Assembly: GCA_036556425.1 (NCBI GenBank)
Contig: DATBJJ010000178.1
Span: 6,755 to 70,754 of the forward strand
Length of the DNA stretch: 64,000 bases
Source of the DNA: DATBJJ01 sp036556425
GTDB lineage: Bacteria > Acidobacteriota > Vicinamibacteria > Vicinamibacterales > 2-12-FULL-66-21
Direction: 5' to 3'
Below are positions 1 through 8,371 of the stretch, in pieces. The notes under the pieces are model-generated. The model was not told the DNA's origin, made no database searches, and saw only the letters and a list, made by a program, of their open reading frames with translations. The translations under genes were made by a program, and so were the position numbers. Each line of letters begins with the position of its first letter. Within the stretch, counting starts at the first letter, position 1.

Positions 1-1
1 C

Positions 2-340
2 GGCCAGCACCCCGCGGTGAATTCCGCGAGCGATCGAGCGGTCCTCTCGGACTTCGCGCGCCAGCTCCCGGTTGGCGCGCGCGTGAAGGCGCGAGTCGGC
101 AACAATCGCACCATTCGCGGCACGATCCTCAAGGTGACGGACCACTCGATCTTCCTGCAGCCGCGCACGCGCATTGCGGAGCGGATCGAGGAAGTGCCGT
201 TCGATCAACTGCTCGCGCTCGAGCAGGACCTGCCCGGCACCGGGAGCAACGCCGGGCGCACGGCGGCCATCGCAGCCTCGGCGGCCGCGGGCGGAACGCT
301 GGCGGTGCTCTTGATTCTCGCGGCGATTTTCTCGGACTAG
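2..340 (+). CDS. Small membrane-anchored hypothetical protein, 5' end outside window
   Basis: I do not recognise the family. The reading frame is open to the first complete codon of the window, so the gene is probably cut at its 5' end; a GTG at 17 is the only internal start candidate. The visible part has a short soluble region with the phrase GTILKVTDHSI and EEVPFDQLLALE, then a Gly/Ala-rich hydrophobic C-terminus (last 25 or so residues) that looks like one membrane segment. It is a clear paralogue of the next gene: both share ARQLP, GT.LKVTD.SI and EEVPFD.LLALE. In that paralogue the matching region follows a signal sequence, which supports a missing N-terminus here. The two genes are 9 nt apart and probably co-transcribed. 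Confidence 0.6.
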   Translation, partial: GQHPAVNSASDRAVLSDFARQLPVGARVKARVGNNRTIRGTILKVTDHSIFLQPRTRIAERIEEVPFDQLLALEQDLPGTGSNAGRTAAIAASAAAGGTLAVLLILAAIFSD

Positions 341-349
341 GGTGATCCG

Positions 350-736
350 ATGGATCGCGCTCCTGTGCTGCTGCTGTGCGCGGTGCTGTTGCCGCCGGCA
401 TGCGCGACGGCCCGCGAACCGCGGATCCACAGCGTGCCCGATGCACGCGTGGTCCTCGCGGAGTTCGCCCGGCAGCTTCCCGCGCGCTCGCGCGTCACGG
501 CGCGCGTGGCGTACAAGGGGACCCTGCGCGGCACGCTCTTGAAAGTGACCGACGATTCCATCGTTTTGCAGACCGAGCTCGTCGAGGAAGTGCCGTTCGA
601 TCGGCTGCTCGCGCTCGAGCTCGACGTCGCCGGCAACGGCGGACGCGCGAGCCTCACCGCAACACTCGCAGCGTCGGCGATCGCGGGCGCGGCGCTGGGC
701 GTGGTCGTGATGCTCGTGCTGATCTCTTCGTTCTAG
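350..736 (+). CDS. Small exported membrane protein, paralogue of the preceding gene
   Basis: A 128-residue protein of unknown function. It starts with a hydrophobic signal-like stretch (residues 4-20, ending LPPACATA); the cysteine at about 19 could be a poor lipobox, but proline at -2 and -3 makes lipidation doubtful. The middle repeats the motifs of the upstream paralogue (EFARQLP, GTLLKVTDDSI, EEVPFDRLLALE). The C-terminal 30 residues are an Ala/Val/Leu-rich membrane segment ending VVMLVLISSF. The expected topology is a periplasmic domain held by the C-terminal anchor. The motif pattern (GTLLKVTDDSIVL) has the feel of a small beta-barrel such as an SH3/Sm-like fold, but that is a guess. 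It lies convergent to the RDD gene with a 10-nt gap. Confidence 0.6.
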   Translation: MDRAPVLLLCAVLLPPACATAREPRIHSVPDARVVLAEFARQLPARSRVTARVAYKGTLRGTLLKVTDDSIVLQTELVEEVPFDRLLALELDVAGNGGRASLTATLAASAIAGAALGVVVMLVLISSF

Positions 737-746
737 CCGCGCGGCG

Positions 747-1487
747 CTATCGCCGGCGGTATTCGGCGGCGACGCTGGCGATGAGCGCTTCGTCGTCGCT
801 GTGCGCCGACGAGGAGATCTCGAGTCGATCGCGAATGCGCGCGGCGAGCGTGCCGGCCGTGCGCATCCGGATGTGCTCCGGCAGCGAGTCCCTTCGATTG
901 AGGAACGTCTCGATCACCTCGAGCTCTTCGGTCGTCAGCCGCGCGGCGCCAAGACGCGTCGCCGGCGCGTCCGTTCGAACGGCGGTCGCGTGGCGCGTCG
1001 CCTGCTCTTGAACGACGACGGTGCCGGCGACGAGGTCGCCCAGGCGCTGATTGCGCGCGGTCACGAAGACGCAGAGCACGCCGACGGCGTAGATTCCCGG
1101 CATCTGATCGACGATTCGAAGCAGATTGCGCAGCAGCGCTTCGTAGGTCGTGATCGGCTGGCCGGAAATCGTGATCACGCGAAGGCCGACCGCTCGCTTG
1201 CCCGGCGTCTGCCCTCCCCACAGGGCCTCGAAGACGGCGAAGTACCCGTAATACAACACGAATCCGATGAAGAGGAGCGCGGCGGCGATCCACGTGGAGA
1301 GCGACGCGAAGCCGGCCGCGCGCAGCCAGAGCGCGCCGAGCGCGAGCGCGCCGAGCACGAGGAACGCGCCGATCAGGATGAACGTGTCGAACGTCAGCGC
1401 GAGGAACCGGCTGCCCGCGCCGGCGAGCGGGAACTCGAGCGCGATCTGCTCCGGCGTGTCGATGGTAAGCTTTTCCGGTGGCTGCAC
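747..1487 (-). CDS. RDD family membrane protein
   Basis: A 246-residue protein with an RDD domain in the first 160 residues. The family arginine and aspartates are visible in AGSRFLALTFDTFIL (about 24-38), followed by hydrophobic segments near 32-56 and 65-90 and the conserved loop GGQTPGKRAVGLRV. The second half carries RNLLRIVDQMPGIYAVG and NQRLGDLVAGTVVV, also typical of the family. The C-terminal 80 residues are soluble and charged. The start is a GTG whose first bases overlap the start of the divergent SpoIIM-family gene by 10 nt, so the promoters must lie inside the neighbouring coding sequences or further out. RDD proteins are inner-membrane proteins of mostly unknown role, with some proposed as transporters. 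Confidence 0.85.
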   Translation of the reverse strand: MQPPEKLTIDTPEQIALEFPLAGAGSRFLALTFDTFILIGAFLVLGALALGALWLRAAGFASLSTWIAAALLFIGFVLYYGYFAVFEALWGGQTPGKRAVGLRVITISGQPITTYEALLRNLLRIVDQMPGIYAVGVLCVFVTARNQRLGDLVAGTVVVQEQATRHATAVRTDAPATRLGAARLTTEELEVIETFLNRRDSLPEHIRMRTAGTLAARIRDRLEISSSAHSDDEALIASVAAEYRRR

Positions 1488-2452
1488 CGGCAGTCTCCTC
1501 GCGTTGGATCGAGAAACGGAAAGTCCATTGGGACCGGCTCGAAGCGCTGCTCGCGCAAGGGCGACGAGGTGTGTCGCGGTTGTCGCATGACGAGCTGCGC
1601 GAGCTGGCGCTATTGTACCGCCAGACGGCGGCGGACTTGTCGAGCGCGCGCGAGCACCGCGCCGACGCGCAGCTCGCGGCGTATCTCAACCAGCTCCTGG
1701 GACGCGCGCACAATCTGATTTACTCGGGCACGAAGCCGCGCACGCGCGGCCTCGTCGCGTTCTACACGAAGACGTTCCCGCAGATCTTCCGCGACACCTG
1801 GCGCTACACCTTCGCGGCAACGGCGATCTTCGCGCTCGGCGGCGCGATCGGCGCCGCGCTGGCGCTCGCCGATCCGGGGTTTCCCCGGTTCGTGCTGGGC
1901 GGGCAGATGATGGACACGATCGAGCAGCGGGTCATGTGGACGCACGGCATCCTCGCGGTCAAGCCGCTCGCGTCGAGCGCGATCACGACGAACAATCTGA
2001 GCGTCTCGTTCGCGGCGTTCGCGATGGGGATCACGGCCGGGATCGGGACCGCGTGGATGATGCTGCTGAACGGCGTGCTGATCGGCGTGATCGGCGTCGC
2101 CTGCTTTCGCGCAGGCTTGAGCGTGTCGCTCTGGAGCTTCGTCGCGCCGCACGGATCGCTCGAGCTGCCGGCGATCTTCATCGCGGGCGGCGCGGGGCTG
2201 ATCCTCGCGCGCGGCCTGCTCGATCCGGGCACGCTGCCCCGGCGCGAAGCGCTCGCGGCCGCCGGCAGCCGCGCCATTCGGCTCCTGCTCGGCGTGATTC
2301 CACTGCTCCTCATCGCGGGCATCATCGAGGGCTTCGTCTCGCCCGTACCGATCGCGCCGATGACGAAGTTCATCATCGGCGCGGCATTGTTCACCCTGCT
2401 CGTGCTGTACCTGGCGAGGGCGGGACGGACTACAACAGCCCGCGTTCCTTGA
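1478..2452 (+). CDS. Stage II sporulation protein M (SpoIIM/DUF95) family membrane protein
   Basis: A 324-residue multi-pass protein. The soluble N-terminus (WIEKRKVHWDRLEALL, then LALLYRQTAADLSSAR) is the usual start of the acidobacterial and actinobacterial SpoIIM-like family, so the GTG at 1478 is a good start even though it overlaps the divergent RDD gene. Hydrophobic segments follow near residues 108-130, 180-205, 205-228, 235-258, 270-290 and 298-315. The phrase FVAPHGSLELPAIFIAGGAG is the family signature. The neighbours (RDD, MoxR, DUF58, DUF4129) are the usual partners of this family. There is no sign of sporulation; its role here is unknown. Its last 23 bp overlap the end of the convergent DUF58 gene. 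Confidence 0.85.
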   Translation: MAAPAVSSRWIEKRKVHWDRLEALLAQGRRGVSRLSHDELRELALLYRQTAADLSSAREHRADAQLAAYLNQLLGRAHNLIYSGTKPRTRGLVAFYTKTFPQIFRDTWRYTFAATAIFALGGAIGAALALADPGFPRFVLGGQMMDTIEQRVMWTHGILAVKPLASSAITTNNLSVSFAAFAMGITAGIGTAWMMLLNGVLIGVIGVACFRAGLSVSLWSFVAPHGSLELPAIFIAGGAGLILARGLLDPGTLPRREALAAAGSRAIRLLLGVIPLLLIAGIIEGFVSPVPIAPMTKFIIGAALFTLLVLYLARAGRTTTARVP

Positions 2453-3806
2453 CCTCGAGATAACGATCGATCAACCCGGCCGACAAATCCGCCGGCGACA
2501 TCTCGATCACCATCGCGCCGCGCTGACGGAGCCCGTGGAGCAGCGCTTCGCGGCGCTCCAGTGTTTCCTGCGCGGACATCACGCGGTACATCGCGCCGGG
2601 CGACGCCGGCGACGCGTCGGCGAGCGCGACGATCTCGGGCTGGCGCAGCACCGCGAACAGCACGACGTGCGACGGCGCCATGCGCAGCGCGTGCTCGATC
2701 ACGTCCGGCACGCCCGCGGTGTCGGCGACCTCGGTCAGCCACACGACCATCGCGCGGCGTTTCTGGGCGGCGAGCACCGCTCCTGCCGCGGCCGCGTGAT
2801 TCGCCTCGACCGCTTCCCCGCGCACGACCGCGAGCGCTTCCACCAGATCGCGCAAATGCCCCGCGCCGCGCGCCGGCGCCACGCGCTGCTGGAGCTTGCG
2901 CCCGTATGCGACGAGCCCGACCCGATCGCCGGAGGCCATCGCCACCTGCGCGAGCGTCAACGCGGAGGTCGCCGTGGCATCGAGCATGGTCTGATTGCCC
3001 ACCCGCGCGCGCAGCAAGCGGCCCGCGTCGAGCAGCAGCCACACCGTCTGGCTGCGCTCCGGCTGGTAGATCTTCGTGACGAGCTTTCCGCGCCTCGCGG
3101 ACGCGATCCACGAGACGTCGCGCCGCTCGTCGCCGGGTCGGTAATCGCGAAGGCTGTCGAACTCTCGCCCCGCGCCAAAGCGCTTCGCTCGCCGTTTCTC
3201 GATCGCGACCTGACGGCTGCGAATCAGATACATCGCGTGACGGCGGCCCTCCTGCAGATCCGGGTACACGCGAATCGTCTGCTCGAGGGGCGCGATCCCC
3301 CAGCGCTCGACGAGCCCCATCGCATCGCGCCACTGCAGCGCCACGCCGCCCATGCCGGCATCGCCGCGCTCGCGAGGCGCGACCGCGTAGTCCGCCTCGG
3401 ACCGGCCGTTCGCGGAAACCGTCAGCGTGAGCTCGGTCAGATCGCGCGACAAGGCGGGGCTGACGTAGTCGTTCGCGCGAAGATCGATCGAGGTCGATCC
3501 CCGATTCTGAACGCCAATGCGCACGCGCGACGGGAATCCAATCGTCAACGGCGTCGTCCAGGATCGCGTGACGGTGAGGTCCGAGGCCTGAGGCAGGCGC
3601 CGGAGATTCATCCACACCAGCGCGACCACGAGCGAATCCCACAGGACGAGCAGCGCGAGCGCGCGGCGATCGATCCAGGCCGGGCCGATCCAGACGAGCC
3701 CCGCGGCAAGGAATACGAACGCCCGCGAGGTGAGGCCGAAGGACGCGCGGCGTCCCGACTGCGCGGCGCGCGCCATCGACGGCGGAGCGAGGCGCGGCGC
3801 GATCAC
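2430..3806 (-). CDS. DUF58 domain-containing protein
   Basis: A 458-residue protein. An N-terminal hydrophobic stretch (about 27-66) anchors it in the membrane. The DUF58 core is marked by EFDSLRDYRPGDERRDVSW at 215-233. After it comes a VWA-like fold beginning VWLLLDAG (255-262), in which the MIDAS Asp-x-Ser-x-Ser is not conserved. The GTG start overlaps the stop of the MoxR gene by 4 nt (GTGA), so translation is coupled. DUF58 and MoxR ATPase proteins work as pairs, with the ATPase remodelling a VWA-type partner. The precise process in this organism is unknown; chaperone-like roles in envelope or cofactor assembly are proposed for relatives. Confidence 0.88.
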   Translation of the reverse strand: MIAPRLAPPSMARAAQSGRRASFGLTSRAFVFLAAGLVWIGPAWIDRRALALLVLWDSLVVALVWMNLRRLPQASDLTVTRSWTTPLTIGFPSRVRIGVQNRGSTSIDLRANDYVSPALSRDLTELTLTVSANGRSEADYAVAPRERGDAGMGGVALQWRDAMGLVERWGIAPLEQTIRVYPDLQEGRRHAMYLIRSRQVAIEKRRAKRFGAGREFDSLRDYRPGDERRDVSWIASARRGKLVTKIYQPERSQTVWLLLDAGRLLRARVGNQTMLDATATSALTLAQVAMASGDRVGLVAYGRKLQQRVAPARGAGHLRDLVEALAVVRGEAVEANHAAAAGAVLAAQKRRAMVVWLTEVADTAGVPDVIEHALRMAPSHVVLFAVLRQPEIVALADASPASPGAMYRVMSAQETLERREALLHGLRQRGAMVIEMSPADLSAGLIDRYLEVKERGLL

Positions 3807-4759
3807 TTCGGCACTTCGACCGCCGCGAGAATGTCCGACGTGACTTGATCGGGCGTCAAGCCTTCGAGATCCGCTTCGGGCTTCAGCACCAAACGGTGGC
3901 GAAACACCGGCATGGCCGAGCGCTTCACGTCGTCAGGCAGCAGGAATTCGCGGCCGTCCATCGCCGCCATCGCCTTCGCGAGCTGCATCAAGTGCACGGC
4001 GCCGCGAGGGCTGACGCCGAGCGTGAGCGACGGCCACTCGCGGCTGCGCCGGGTGATGGACGCGATGTACGAAAAGAGCGGCGCCTCGACGGTCACCGCC
4101 TGCACCTCGCGCCGCGCCGCCGCCATGGCTTCCGGATCGAGAGCCGCGAGATCGAGCTCGTCGATCGCGCGAGCGTCGAAGCCGCGGTGATGGCGCTCGA
4201 GAATCGCTTCCTCCTCGCGCGCGTCGCGGTCCGGATACGCGAGACGGATCTTGACGAGAAAGCGATCGAGCTCCGCTTCCGGCAGCGGATAGGTGCCCTC
4301 GAACTCGACCGGATTCTGCGTCGCGAACGCCGTGAACGCCGGCGAGAGCCGGTGGCTCGTGCCGTCGATCGTGACTTGCCGCTCCTCCATCGCCTCGAGC
4401 AGCGCCGCTTGCGTGCGCGGCGGCATGCGATTGATCTCGTCGACGAGCAGCAGATCCGTGAACACGGGACCTTGGTGCAGCGTGAAGGCGCTCGTCGAGA
4501 GATTGAAGACGTTCGCGCCGATGATGTCGGCCGGCATCAGGTCCGGCGTGCACTGCACGCGCTGAAACTGCAGCCGCATGATGCGCGCGAGCGACCGGAC
4601 GGCGAGCGTCTTGGCGAGCCCCGGCACGCCTTCGAGCAGCGCGTGGCCGTTGCAGACGACCGTCAAGAGCAAGAGGTCGATCATGTCCGATTGACCGACG
4701 ATCACCTTCGCGAGCTCGTGGCGGGCCTGGGTCGTGACCTGTTCGAGTGTGCTGGGCAT
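3803..4759 (-). CDS. MoxR family AAA+ ATPase
   Basis: A 318-residue AAA_3 ATPase of normal length. Walker A is GVPGLAKT (44-51), Walker B LLLVDEIN (103-110), sensor 1 ATQNP (146-150), and the family motif EAELDRF lies at 161-167. The C-terminal lid domain contains SPRGAVHLMQLAKAMA. ATG at 4759 gives the standard N-terminus ending in IVGQ at residues 20-23. It sits between the DUF4350 gene (10-nt gap) and the DUF58 gene (4-nt overlap), within a five-gene minus-strand operon. It is expected to act in the cytoplasm as a hexameric chaperone for the DUF58/VWA partner. Function is by family only. Confidence 0.92.
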   Translation of the reverse strand: MPSTLEQVTTQARHELAKVIVGQSDMIDLLLLTVVCNGHALLEGVPGLAKTLAVRSLARIMRLQFQRVQCTPDLMPADIIGANVFNLSTSAFTLHQGPVFTDLLLVDEINRMPPRTQAALLEAMEERQVTIDGTSHRLSPAFTAFATQNPVEFEGTYPLPEAELDRFLVKIRLAYPDRDAREEEAILERHHRGFDARAIDELDLAALDPEAMAAARREVQAVTVEAPLFSYIASITRRSREWPSLTLGVSPRGAVHLMQLAKAMAAMDGREFLLPDDVKRSAMPVFRHRLVLKPEADLEGLTPDQVTSDILAAVEVPK

Positions 4760-4769
4760 GAGGCGTTCT

Positions 4770-5933
4770 CTAACGGTGTCGTGCCGACGTACGGGCGCGC
4801 GCGGCCAGCGCCTGGAGCTCGGCGACAATGGCCACGGCGTGCGTTGACGAAAGACCAGGATCGACCGACGCCTCCTTCGATCGCGACAACATCGACGCGA
4901 GATCGTCATCGAGCGACAACCGCTCGCGCGCCGCGACGACGAGCCGATCGTCGGTCGAGGCCTGCGGCAGGCCGGCGAGCTCCAGCAGCCGGCGCCGCAC
5001 GCGCGCCCGCACGGTGGCCACCGCGGCGTTCGCCGCTCGCGCGCGCTCGTACAGTCCGCCCATCGTGTCGATGAACTCGAGCGGCGAGGTTCGCGGCTCG
5101 ACGACCGTCGATCTGATCGGGCGCCGGCGACGCGTGAACGTGAAGAGCGCGAGCGCGGCGAGACCCGCAATCTGAAGGATCCCTGCCGGCAGCGGCGTGC
5201 CGGCGAGATATGACCAGAACGAGCGCGCGTGCCCGTGATAGAACTCGTCCCACACGATCGTACGGCCGTCCGCCGCGCCGATGCTGTTCACGAAGAGCTC
5301 GACGTGATTGGGCGCGGCGATGCCGCGATTCGTGAGCGGCTGCGATCCGGCCCACCAGATCGCGCGGCCTTTGTCGAAGCGCGCGACCGCCACGGCAACA
5401 TTCGCCGTCGTGCCGTAGATCGCGATGAACGGAGACTCCTCCGGAAGCGCCACGCCCGCGCCCGACATCTCCACGTCCGCTGCACCCGACGACAACGGGC
5501 TCGGCAGAAGCGCGCCGAGACGGCGTGCATGTGCCGCGCGGGGCGCGGCTCGATCCGGAATCCCCGGCAGGAACATCGACGCACCCGGTCCGGTGACGAG
5601 GACGTGGCCGCCTCGATCGAGAAACGATCGCAGCCCGCGCACGTCGAGATCCGAAGGCTTCTGCATCGGATTCGCCAGCACGAGGGTCGTCGACGCCGGC
5701 GGTTGCCTGAACGACGCGAGCGGCTCGAACGATCGCTCGATCGCGTACCCGAGCTCTTTGAGCAGCAGATATGCCGCGCCGGCTCCCTCGGGGTGGACGC
5801 CGTAGCTCGATCCGTCGTTGCGCGGCAGCGTATCGGGCGGCGCGGCGAAGAACGACGCGACCGTCAGCAGCACGGTCCCGACCGCGGCGACGATCAGAAC
5901 GGCTAGATCGCTCGTTCGCCAGGACGCAGACAT
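4770..5933 (-). CDS. DUF4350 domain-containing membrane protein
   Basis: A 387-residue protein. A first membrane segment covers residues 11-31. The DUF4350 domain follows (GVHPEGAGAAYLLLKELGY, then GHVLVTGPGAS), with the ThuA/GATase-like look of that family. A second membrane segment lies near 250-268 and is followed by RRRR, which would leave a cytoplasmic helical tail of about 115 residues. The ATG start has a GGAGA site at 7-8 nt and lies 31 nt inside the end of the DUF4129 gene, so the two are coupled. DUF4350 proteins are regular members of MoxR/DUF58/DUF4129 clusters. No enzymatic activity is established. Confidence 0.85.
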   Translation of the reverse strand: MSASWRTSDLAVLIVAAVGTVLLTVASFFAAPPDTLPRNDGSSYGVHPEGAGAAYLLLKELGYAIERSFEPLASFRQPPASTTLVLANPMQKPSDLDVRGLRSFLDRGGHVLVTGPGASMFLPGIPDRAAPRAAHARRLGALLPSPLSSGAADVEMSGAGVALPEESPFIAIYGTTANVAVAVARFDKGRAIWWAGSQPLTNRGIAAPNHVELFVNSIGAADGRTIVWDEFYHGHARSFWSYLAGTPLPAGILQIAGLAALALFTFTRRRRPIRSTVVEPRTSPLEFIDTMGGLYERARAANAAVATVRARVRRRLLELAGLPQASTDDRLVVAARERLSLDDDLASMLSRSKEASVDPGLSSTHAVAIVAELQALAARARTSARHR

Positions 5934-6910
5934 CCGAGTGTCTCCAGATGCGCGGTCACGCGCGGGGTGTCATCCGCGGACACGGCGCGGTTGCCGTACC
6001 AGATCTGCTCGAAGCGCTGCGTGAGGTCGAGCATCAGGGGGCGCCGACGGTCGCCGGCCTCGAGCATCGGCAGGTACTCCCGCGGCGTGCGCGCCTCGTC
6101 GACCTTCCACGCGCCGTCCTCTTCGAGCTGCACCAGCGCGGCGTTGTACGCGAATCGGACCGCCTCGCGCACGTTCCCGCTTCGCGCTTTTTCCACCGCC
6201 TGCAGCGCGAGCTCGCGCGCGCGCGGCCGCGCGCGGCCGCCCGCGCCGAGGTTCAGCGACGCGCCTCGCGGACGCTCGGCGATCGATCGCGCGAGCCAGA
6301 AGCCCAGCCCGATCAGCGCCGCGATGCCCGCCGCCCACGCCAGCACTGTCGCGACCCGCCGGCCGGTGCCGGCGCCGCCGCCGAAACGCGACCACAGATC
6401 GTCGAACCACTCCGCGACGCGCGCGCGCCATTGCTCCCGCCACTTCTGCGACGCCGTCTCTTGGAATTCCTCGCGCGCGACGATGCCCGCGATCGCGGAC
6501 CGCGCGCCCGCGCGCGCCCCGGCGGCATCCGCCGCCGCGAGAGCGGCCGCCTCGTCACGCATCGCAATCAATCGCCGGCGCAGCGCCGCTCGCTTGACCG
6601 CCCACTCGTTCGGTGCTTTCGACGCATCGATGAGCGACGTCGTGAGCCAGTGGGTGCCGACCTCGATCGTCTCGTGCTTCGTTTGCACGCGCCAGCGCAC
6701 CGGAATCGTCGACGCGAGCGCAGGCGCGGCGGCGGATGTGTTCGTGTCGATCGCCTGGATGATGCGATCGAGCTCCTGTGTGAAGGCGCCGGGCGGAATG
6801 GCGCCGTCCTGCGCGCGCGCGGACAGCGGGAGCGCCAGGGCGAGGACCAGCGATGGAAGAAGTAGAGCGAAGCGTCTCAAGCGCGAATGATCACGCGGGC
6901 GGCGCAACAA
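5903..6910 (-). CDS. DUF4129 domain-containing membrane protein
   Basis: A 335-residue protein with an N-terminal signal or anchor (14-33, ending LSARAQDG), an extracytoplasmic helical region, a membrane segment at 187-207, and a C-terminal DUF4129 domain (about 235-305) with TPREYL and RFEQIWYG. This domain resembles the C-terminal domain of bacterial transglutaminase-like proteins but no catalytic triad is present. The start is weak: TTG at 6910 overlaps the upstream gene by 20 nt, while TTG at 6880 would give MRRFALLLPS, a cleaner signal peptide, with no overlap. It is probably part of the same envelope complex as MoxR and DUF58. Confidence 0.82.
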   Translation of the reverse strand: MLRRPRDHSRLRRFALLLPSLVLALALPLSARAQDGAIPPGAFTQELDRIIQAIDTNTSAAAPALASTIPVRWRVQTKHETIEVGTHWLTTSLIDASKAPNEWAVKRAALRRRLIAMRDEAAALAAADAAGARAGARSAIAGIVAREEFQETASQKWREQWRARVAEWFDDLWSRFGGGAGTGRRVATVLAWAAGIAALIGLGFWLARSIAERPRGASLNLGAGGRARPRARELALQAVEKARSGNVREAVRFAYNAALVQLEEDGAWKVDEARTPREYLPMLEAGDRRRPLMLDLTQRFEQIWYGNRAVSADDTPRVTAHLETLGCLRPGERAI

Positions 6911-7850
6911 CGCCCGCTCCCCCGACTCCGCTTTCCACGCCGAGATTCGCGAGCATCATCTGCAGATCGAGCCCCTCGTGTCTGACGCGCAGATCGTAGT
7001 AGAGGACCGCGAACGCGACAACCATGAGCGGCGCCGTGAACGCGCCGCCGATCGATCCGAAGATCGTCCCGAAGAGATTCATCCAAAACGCCATCGGCGC
7101 GCCGGGCTCCGAGAGCGCGGCCGCGAACACGAACGGCCCCTGGAAGATCAGCAGCACCCCGTAGGTGATGATCATCGTGAAGACCAGCAGCACGCCGACG
7201 CGCCACAGCGATCCGCGCGTGAGCTGGATGCTCCGCCGGATGGCATCCGTTGCCGTTTCGTCCTCGAGCACGGCCGCAGGCACCGCGACGGCATACCGCA
7301 GGATCAACCAGATCCACAACACGAACGCGCCAAAGACGCCGCTCGTCATGACCAGCACGCCGATGATCGGCGAGCCCGCCGCGACGACGGCCGCGCTCAC
7401 GCCGACGCTGACCGCGCCGACGATGAGCACGCCGAACGTGCGAAGCGAGACCAGCAGCAGCAGGAGCGCGAGCCGGCCGACCTTGCCGCGAAGCGGCGTG
7501 AACGATCCGCGGATCGTGATCGGACGTCCCATGTACAGCTCGGAGACGGCAACGGTCGTCGCGCCCAACGCGACCGCGTAGGTGATGAAGTACACGATCC
7601 CCATCCCCACCATCGCCGCGACGAGAAAGATCACGGTGCGCAGGATCTCCCCTGGATCCGGCGTGGTCGACGCCATCGACTCGGGCGATGGCGGCTGCGG
7701 CGTGAACACGGTCGTGAGAATGCCGAACGCGAGCCCCAACAGCGACGGGACGCCCATGATGCCGACGAAGAGCCAGAAATGGCGACGGTAGAGGCCGAAC
7801 GAACGATCGAGCAATTCGCCAAGCGTCAAGGGACGGAGGTCGAGCGCCAT
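6891..7850 (-). CDS. Multi-pass membrane protein, first gene of the MoxR operon
   Basis: A 319-residue integral membrane protein starting MALDLRPLTLGELLDRSF. This N-terminus is typical of the membrane domain found in glycerophosphodiester phosphodiesterase-associated and related uncharacterised families. About six hydrophobic segments are visible, near 25-45, 75-100, 130-170, 180-205, 225-250 and 265-290. No catalytic motif is seen, and there is no phosphodiesterase domain. ATG at 7850 is preceded by GGAGA at about 6 nt. It heads the minus-strand operon leading to DUF4129, DUF4350, MoxR and DUF58, so the promoter should lie between 7850 and about 7924. Confidence 0.75.
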   Translation of the reverse strand: MALDLRPLTLGELLDRSFGLYRRHFWLFVGIMGVPSLLGLAFGILTTVFTPQPPSPESMASTTPDPGEILRTVIFLVAAMVGMGIVYFITYAVALGATTVAVSELYMGRPITIRGSFTPLRGKVGRLALLLLLVSLRTFGVLIVGAVSVGVSAAVVAAGSPIIGVLVMTSGVFGAFVLWIWLILRYAVAVPAAVLEDETATDAIRRSIQLTRGSLWRVGVLLVFTMIITYGVLLIFQGPFVFAAALSEPGAPMAFWMNLFGTIFGSIGGAFTAPLMVVAFAVLYYDLRVRHEGLDLQMMLANLGVESGVGGAGVVAPPA

Positions 7851-7923
7851 GGGGATCTCCCGAAACGTGGCTGGGGATGGCTAGGAATGGTAGCACACCG
7901 GTTTTTCGCGGGAGGACCGGCGG

Positions 7924-8256
7924 CTAGAAGCCGAAGACGCCGAGCAGCTTGGCGATCGTGCGGCGCGCGCGCCGTGCGTGGCGGGCCGCCGCCGCTGCCA
8001 GGCGCGTGTGCTTCTTCATCCTCTTGCGCGGCACGATCGGCTTCCCCGTCGCGGGACTCGACGGCATCCAGCCTTCGTCGATGAGGCGCTGCTGAATCGT
8101 CAACGCGCGCGTCACGAGCCGGGCGGCGGTCTCGAAGCGCTCGATTCGCTCCGCGCCGTCGGGATACGTCACGGCAAGCGTGTACGCGCCCGGCTCGGGT
8201 CCCCGATGAACCTCGACGTCGATCTGCGCGGCGCCTCGCGTGAAGAACCAGATCAT
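7924..8256 (-). CDS. Hypothetical basic protein, 110 residues
   Basis: I do not recognise this protein. From ATG at 8256 it begins MIWFFTRGAAQIDVEVH, has a middle with TYPDGAERIERFETAARLV (a compact alpha/beta pattern) and a very basic C-terminal third rich in Arg/Ala (ARHARRARRTIAKLL). The frame can be extended upstream to 8394, but that extension runs through the 52-bp palindrome at 8320-8371, so I prefer the shorter form. No strong ribosome-binding site is seen. The basic tail could bind nucleic acid, but this is only a composition argument. The gene ends 74 nt from the start of the MoxR operon and runs in the same direction, so it could be read through into it. Confidence 0.55.
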   Translation of the reverse strand: MIWFFTRGAAQIDVEVHRGPEPGAYTLAVTYPDGAERIERFETAARLVTRALTIQQRLIDEGWMPSSPATGKPIVPRKRMKKHTRLAAAAARHARRARRTIAKLLGVFGF

Positions 8257-8319
8257 GTCAAGAACCGGACAATGGAACGCTCGGAGGAACCTATCGGCTG
8301 CAGCGGTCGCTGGGATTAC

Positions 8320-8371
8320 GGGGACACCCAATCGGGACACCCAAGGTTGGGTGTCCCGATTGGGTGTCCCC
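8320..8371. repeat. Perfect 52-bp palindrome in a 339-bp gene-free stretch
   Basis: The arms are 25 nt each and identical, with a 2-nt loop. The left arm is built from two copies of GGGACACCCAA-like words (GGGGACACCCAATCGGGACA begins the arm). It lies between the small basic gene (start 8256) and the LacI-type regulator (start 8596). There is no T-run on the exit side in either direction: the + side is followed by CACAAAAAAA, which is wrong for a terminator. It therefore looks like a REP/BIME-type element or a hairpin-forming site. The rest of 8257-8595 is GC-rich with a GAGGAGGAGGAG run near 8431 and the operator candidate at 8525; I see no gene there. Confidence 0.9.

Noticed and set aside
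801..1718. Long open frames antisense to real genes, here and throughout the window
   Set aside because: High GC keeps many shadow frames open. Their products are Arg-rich low-complexity sequences without motifs, whereas the opposite strand gives recognisable families.
8320..8371. Intrinsic terminator
   Set aside because: The palindrome is followed by CACAAAAAAA on the + side and has no T-run on either exit side; neighbouring genes do not end here.
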